A stretch of DNA of 64,000 nt from JADHUC01 sp964623055. Its GTDB lineage: Bacteria > Planctomycetota > Planctomycetia > Pirellulales > Pirellulaceae. The stretch covers positions 49,971 through 113,970 of the forward strand of contig CAZURK010000010.1 in assembly GCA_964623055.1 (NCBI GenBank), written 5' to 3'. The position numbers and the translations under genes were made by a program. Shown piece by piece: positions 61,603 to 64,000 of this stretch. The notes beneath the pieces were generated by a model that was not told where the DNA came from, did no database searches, and worked only from the letters and a program-made list of their open reading frames with translations. How positions within the stretch are numbered: the stretch's first letter is position 1; the number at the start of each line of letters is the position of its first letter.

Positions 61603-64000
61603 GGTCGCACCTCCTTTCCGTCCACGACGATTCTCAGGACCCGTCCAGCCTCTTGGAACGGGTGGCCGCTGAAGATGACCATGTCGGCGTCCTTGCCCGG
61701 TTCGATTGTGCCGACGCGATCGTCGATCTTGTATGCTTTGGCCGCTCCGACGGTCAACGCTTCGAGGGCCGCTTCGGCGTCCAGTCCTCGTTCGACGGCG
61801 AACAGCACCACGGCGGGAATGTGGCGGGCTCCGTCTTCAAGATTGCTTTGAAACGCGATCGGCACTTTGTGCCGGCTGAGGTCGTCGGCCTGATGATAGT
61901 CTCGATATTGTCGTTTGCGCAGTACGGTCGGCGGCACCACAACCGTGACCTTCTTCTCAGCAAGTGCCGCGGCGTGGGACGATGCGCCTTCCGCTCCGAT
62001 CAGCGTGACCGGTAGCTTGTGTTTGTCGATCAAGACGGCAAGCACCTCGCGGATCTGGGCCGGGGTGGATGCCTTGACGACCGCGGGAATCTTCTTCTCC
62101 AGCAGGGCTTTCAGTGGCTCCATGCTCTGATCCACTTTGGGCGGCAGCGGCCGACCGTCCTTCCCGCGTCGCCGGCGGCTGGTCACGCTGAATTCGACGG
62201 ATGTCTTGTCCACCCGGCTGCCTTCGACCTGGGCCGTAATCCCCATTGCCGAAATCGTGCCTTTGAAACGGTCCTCCTCGACCAGATCGACCTCCAAATT
62301 GATTGGCGGCTCAAGACCGGGAATGTCCACGTCCGGTATGATCTCGGCCGACAAGTGCTTGCCGTCAAAATGGCCCGAGATCCGGCCGGTGAGTCCAAGG
62401 CTGGAGCGAGTGACCCGGCCTTCGACCGTCGAGTCTTTCAGTTGAACGACGATGGTCGCCGATACCGGATCGGGCACTGGTACACCGGTGATCGTGGCCT
62501 CCCATGTGCCGGTCACAGGGTCGGGACCGGCGGTCTCTTTGGTTTCTTCTTTCTTGTCTTCACCCGCCGCCGGCTTTTCGCCTTTCGCCTTCTTTTCAAG
62601 GAACTCTTTGAGGTCCTTTTCGTACTTGGTCCACGTGTCGAGGTATTTCTGCCCGAGTGTGAGGGCCTTGCCGAGAGTCTCGGCGACCGAGAGTGGATCG
62701 GACTTGCTCACATCAAACAACACAGCGGCGGGGTCGCGGATGACTCGCTGGCTGCGATGCGTGCCGGAGGTCTTGACCGCTGCGCACGTCGCACCCTTTG
62801 TGTTGGAGATGGCGTAGGGCGACAAGAGCACCGAAGTGATGCCGGCCGCCGCAACTCGGGCATCGGTCACGTCGGCCGCGCCCACTAGTTTCGACAGCCG
62901 CAGATCGCTGGTGCCCGATGTCCGGTCGCCTTCCAGACCCAGGTGGCTGTGGGCGTCGATAAATCCGGGTGTGACGAAACCACCAGGCCGAACGTCGATC
63001 ACGCGGGCGAAAGGTGGATGAGGAACGGTCCGGCCGACGGCGACGATCTTCCCTTCTTCGGCCAACACCTGGCCGTCCGAAATCCACTTGCCGGGACCGG
63101 CCCAGACCATGTCGGCTTTGACGATCAGTGCCCCTTGAGCCGGCGGCTCGAACACGCTATGTCCCCGGATATAGACCCGCTGGACATGAGAGGAAGTCGC
63201 CAGCGGATCGCCTGTCAGCACAACCAAGTCAGCGTCCTTGCCCACGGCGAGACTTCCGATGCGATCGTCTACGCCAAGGATTTCGGCCGGCACACGAGTG
63301 ATTGCCCCCAACGCGTCCTCTGGATTGAGACCCGCGACGGCTGCATTCGCGGCGGCCAGTCGCAAATCCCCAGTGATGGCTGATGACAGAGCAAGCGTCA
63401 CCCCCTCCAGTGCTTCGAAATCGGGCTCAGTAGCAGACATGGCATTTGGATCCGTGCCGATGTCACCGCCGAGCGAACGGAATTGATTTCGCGGCTGGTA
63501 CACCAGCGGCACCTTTGCCGTCCGGATCGCGTTCGCCACGCGATTCGCTTCGGCACCGCCAACCACGTAGCCCGGACGATTCCGCTCGCCAAGGAACTTG
63601 ATCGCACCTAGCACGTCCGCCGCCCGGTCGGCGCGGATTCGCAGTGGGAGCTTGTCTTTCCACGCTTGCGCAAGCGCTGGGGGATGGATGTTGTAAGGTT
63701 CGACGTGCTTACCGGCCAGAGCGTCGCGGATCGCTTCGTCCAGGGCCAAAAGCTGCCCGACTCGCGACGTGGGGCGTTGGCGGCGAGGCAGCGGAATTTC
63801 CACGTCGGCCGATGCAGGGAACGAGTAAGTAACGTCCAACGGCGGTTTGTACACAGCCGGATCAAGGTTGACGGTCAGGTCGGCTTGCGCACGAAGGATG
63901 CGATCCTGCGGCGGCCCGCCCAGTTTGACCACCGCGCCTTGTCCCGTCAGCAACCGATGTGTGCCGGGATTGATGTGGACGGTTGTCACACCTGCGGCCA
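61599..64000 (-). CDS. Large tandem-amidohydrolase fusion (5' end outside window)
   Basis: About 800 residues are visible and the frame runs off the right edge, so the start lies beyond it. Two amidohydrolase domains are fused. The first ends at the ~260th visible residue (GKDADLVVLTGDPLATSSHVQRVYIRG) and the second begins WAGPGKWISDGQVL with PGFIDAHSHLGL (intact HxH), with a ~130-residue beta-rich insertion after a Lys/Glu-rich linker. The second ends with GKDADMVIFSGHPF. Its stop overlaps the next start as ATGA. It is the first visible gene of a four-gene operon of extracytoplasmic amidohydrolase-like proteins. Confidence 0.85.
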   Translation of the reverse strand, partial: AAGVTTVHINPGTHRLLTGQGAVVKLGGPPQDRILRAQADLTVNLDPAVYKPPLDVTYSFPASADVEIPLPRRQRPTSRVGQLLALDEAIRDALAGKHVEPYNIHPPALAQAWKDKLPLRIRADRAADVLGAIKFLGERNRPGYVVGGAEANRVANAIRTAKVPLVYQPRNQFRSLGGDIGTDPNAMSATEPDFEALEGVTLALSSAITGDLRLAAANAAVAGLNPEDALGAITRVPAEILGVDDRIGSLAVGKDADLVVLTGDPLATSSHVQRVYIRGHSVFEPPAQGALIVKADMVWAGPGKWISDGQVLAEEGKIVAVGRTVPHPPFARVIDVRPGGFVTPGFIDAHSHLGLEGDRTSGTSDLRLSKLVGAADVTDARVAAAGITSVLLSPYAISNTKGATCAAVKTSGTHRSQRVIRDPAAVLFDVSKSDPLSVAETLGKALTLGQKYLDTWTKYEKDLKEFLEKKAKGEKPAAGEDKKEETKETAGPDPVTGTWEATITGVPVPDPVSATIVVQLKDSTVEGRVTRSSLGLTGRISGHFDGKHLSAEIIPDVDIPGLEPPINLEVDLVEEDRFKGTISAMGITAQVEGSRVDKTSVEFSVTSRRRRGKDGRPLPPKVDQSMEPLKALLEKKIPAVVKASTPAQIREVLAVLIDKHKLPVTLIGAEGASSHAAALAEKKVTVVVPPTVLRKRQYRDYHQADDLSRHKVPIAFQSNLEDGARHIPAVVLFAVERGLDAEAALEALTVGAAKAYKIDDRVGTIEPGKDADMVIFSGHPFQEAGRVLRIVVDGKEVRP

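Overview
The window is a GC-rich, gene-dense stretch from a planctomycete-like bacterium. The lineage call rests on several signs: a secreted protein with an LEPR-XLL-type N-terminus, a very large multi-haem PVC-style secreted protein (PA14 domain, five CXXCH motifs, C-terminal propeller), tandem secreted amidohydrolases, a Ser/Thr kinase with its own membrane domain, and the short palindromic repeat that reads GRIANPS/TDWQS inside planctomycete genes. No rRNA, tRNA, CRISPR array or transposase was found.

Region 1 (1-20.7 kb) is a caspase-fold/TPR cluster. On the + strand are a truncated gene, a C14-type caspase-like protein, a TPR protein, a 66-residue zinc protein and two TPR-CHAT proteases. 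On the - strand is a tightly overlapping four-gene operon: a CHAT protease fused to PQQ repeats, a PQQ propeller protein, a TPR / ubiquitin-like / PQQ / TPR protein, and a TPR protein. All four caspase-fold proteins keep their His and Cys. The layout suggests a protease-based signalling or conflict system with several sensor/scaffold proteins.

Region 2 (20.8-26.1 kb) is ordinary: an FGGY sugar kinase, a membrane Ser/Thr kinase, an OmpH/Skp-like periplasmic protein, and a LEPR-XLL protein carrying a leader-peptide-like helix.

Region 3 (26.2-37.3 kb) is the most striking part. It is one long - strand operon of mostly overlapping genes that looks like a complete ubiquitin-like conjugation and removal pathway: two beta-grasp candidates (one with Gly-Gly three residues before its end), two JAMM/JAB peptidases, a large E1-like protein with two ThiF-like halves, a second small ThiF-like protein, an E2/UBC-like protein, a zinc-ribbon protein, an AAA+ ATPase with an OB-like N-terminal part resembling proteasomal ATPases (ARC/Mpa), a second P-loop protein and several unknowns. 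No proteasome subunits, ParB or other PRTRC genes are visible. A divergent 391-bp intergenic region with a 12-bp direct repeat separates it from two + strand proteins of unknown function, the second with an anti-sigma-like zinc motif.

Region 4 (41.9-64 kb) is largely metabolic and secreted functions: glucose-6-phosphate isomerase, the giant haem/PA14 protein, a double LamG protein, a membrane protein with a C4HC3 RING/PHD-like zinc finger, an SGNH hydrolase fused to a beta-helix, a polytopic membrane protein, an SDR oxidoreductase and four amidohydrolase-like domains in three complete genes and one truncated gene. Two of the complete amidohydrolases have lost the metal-binding HxH.
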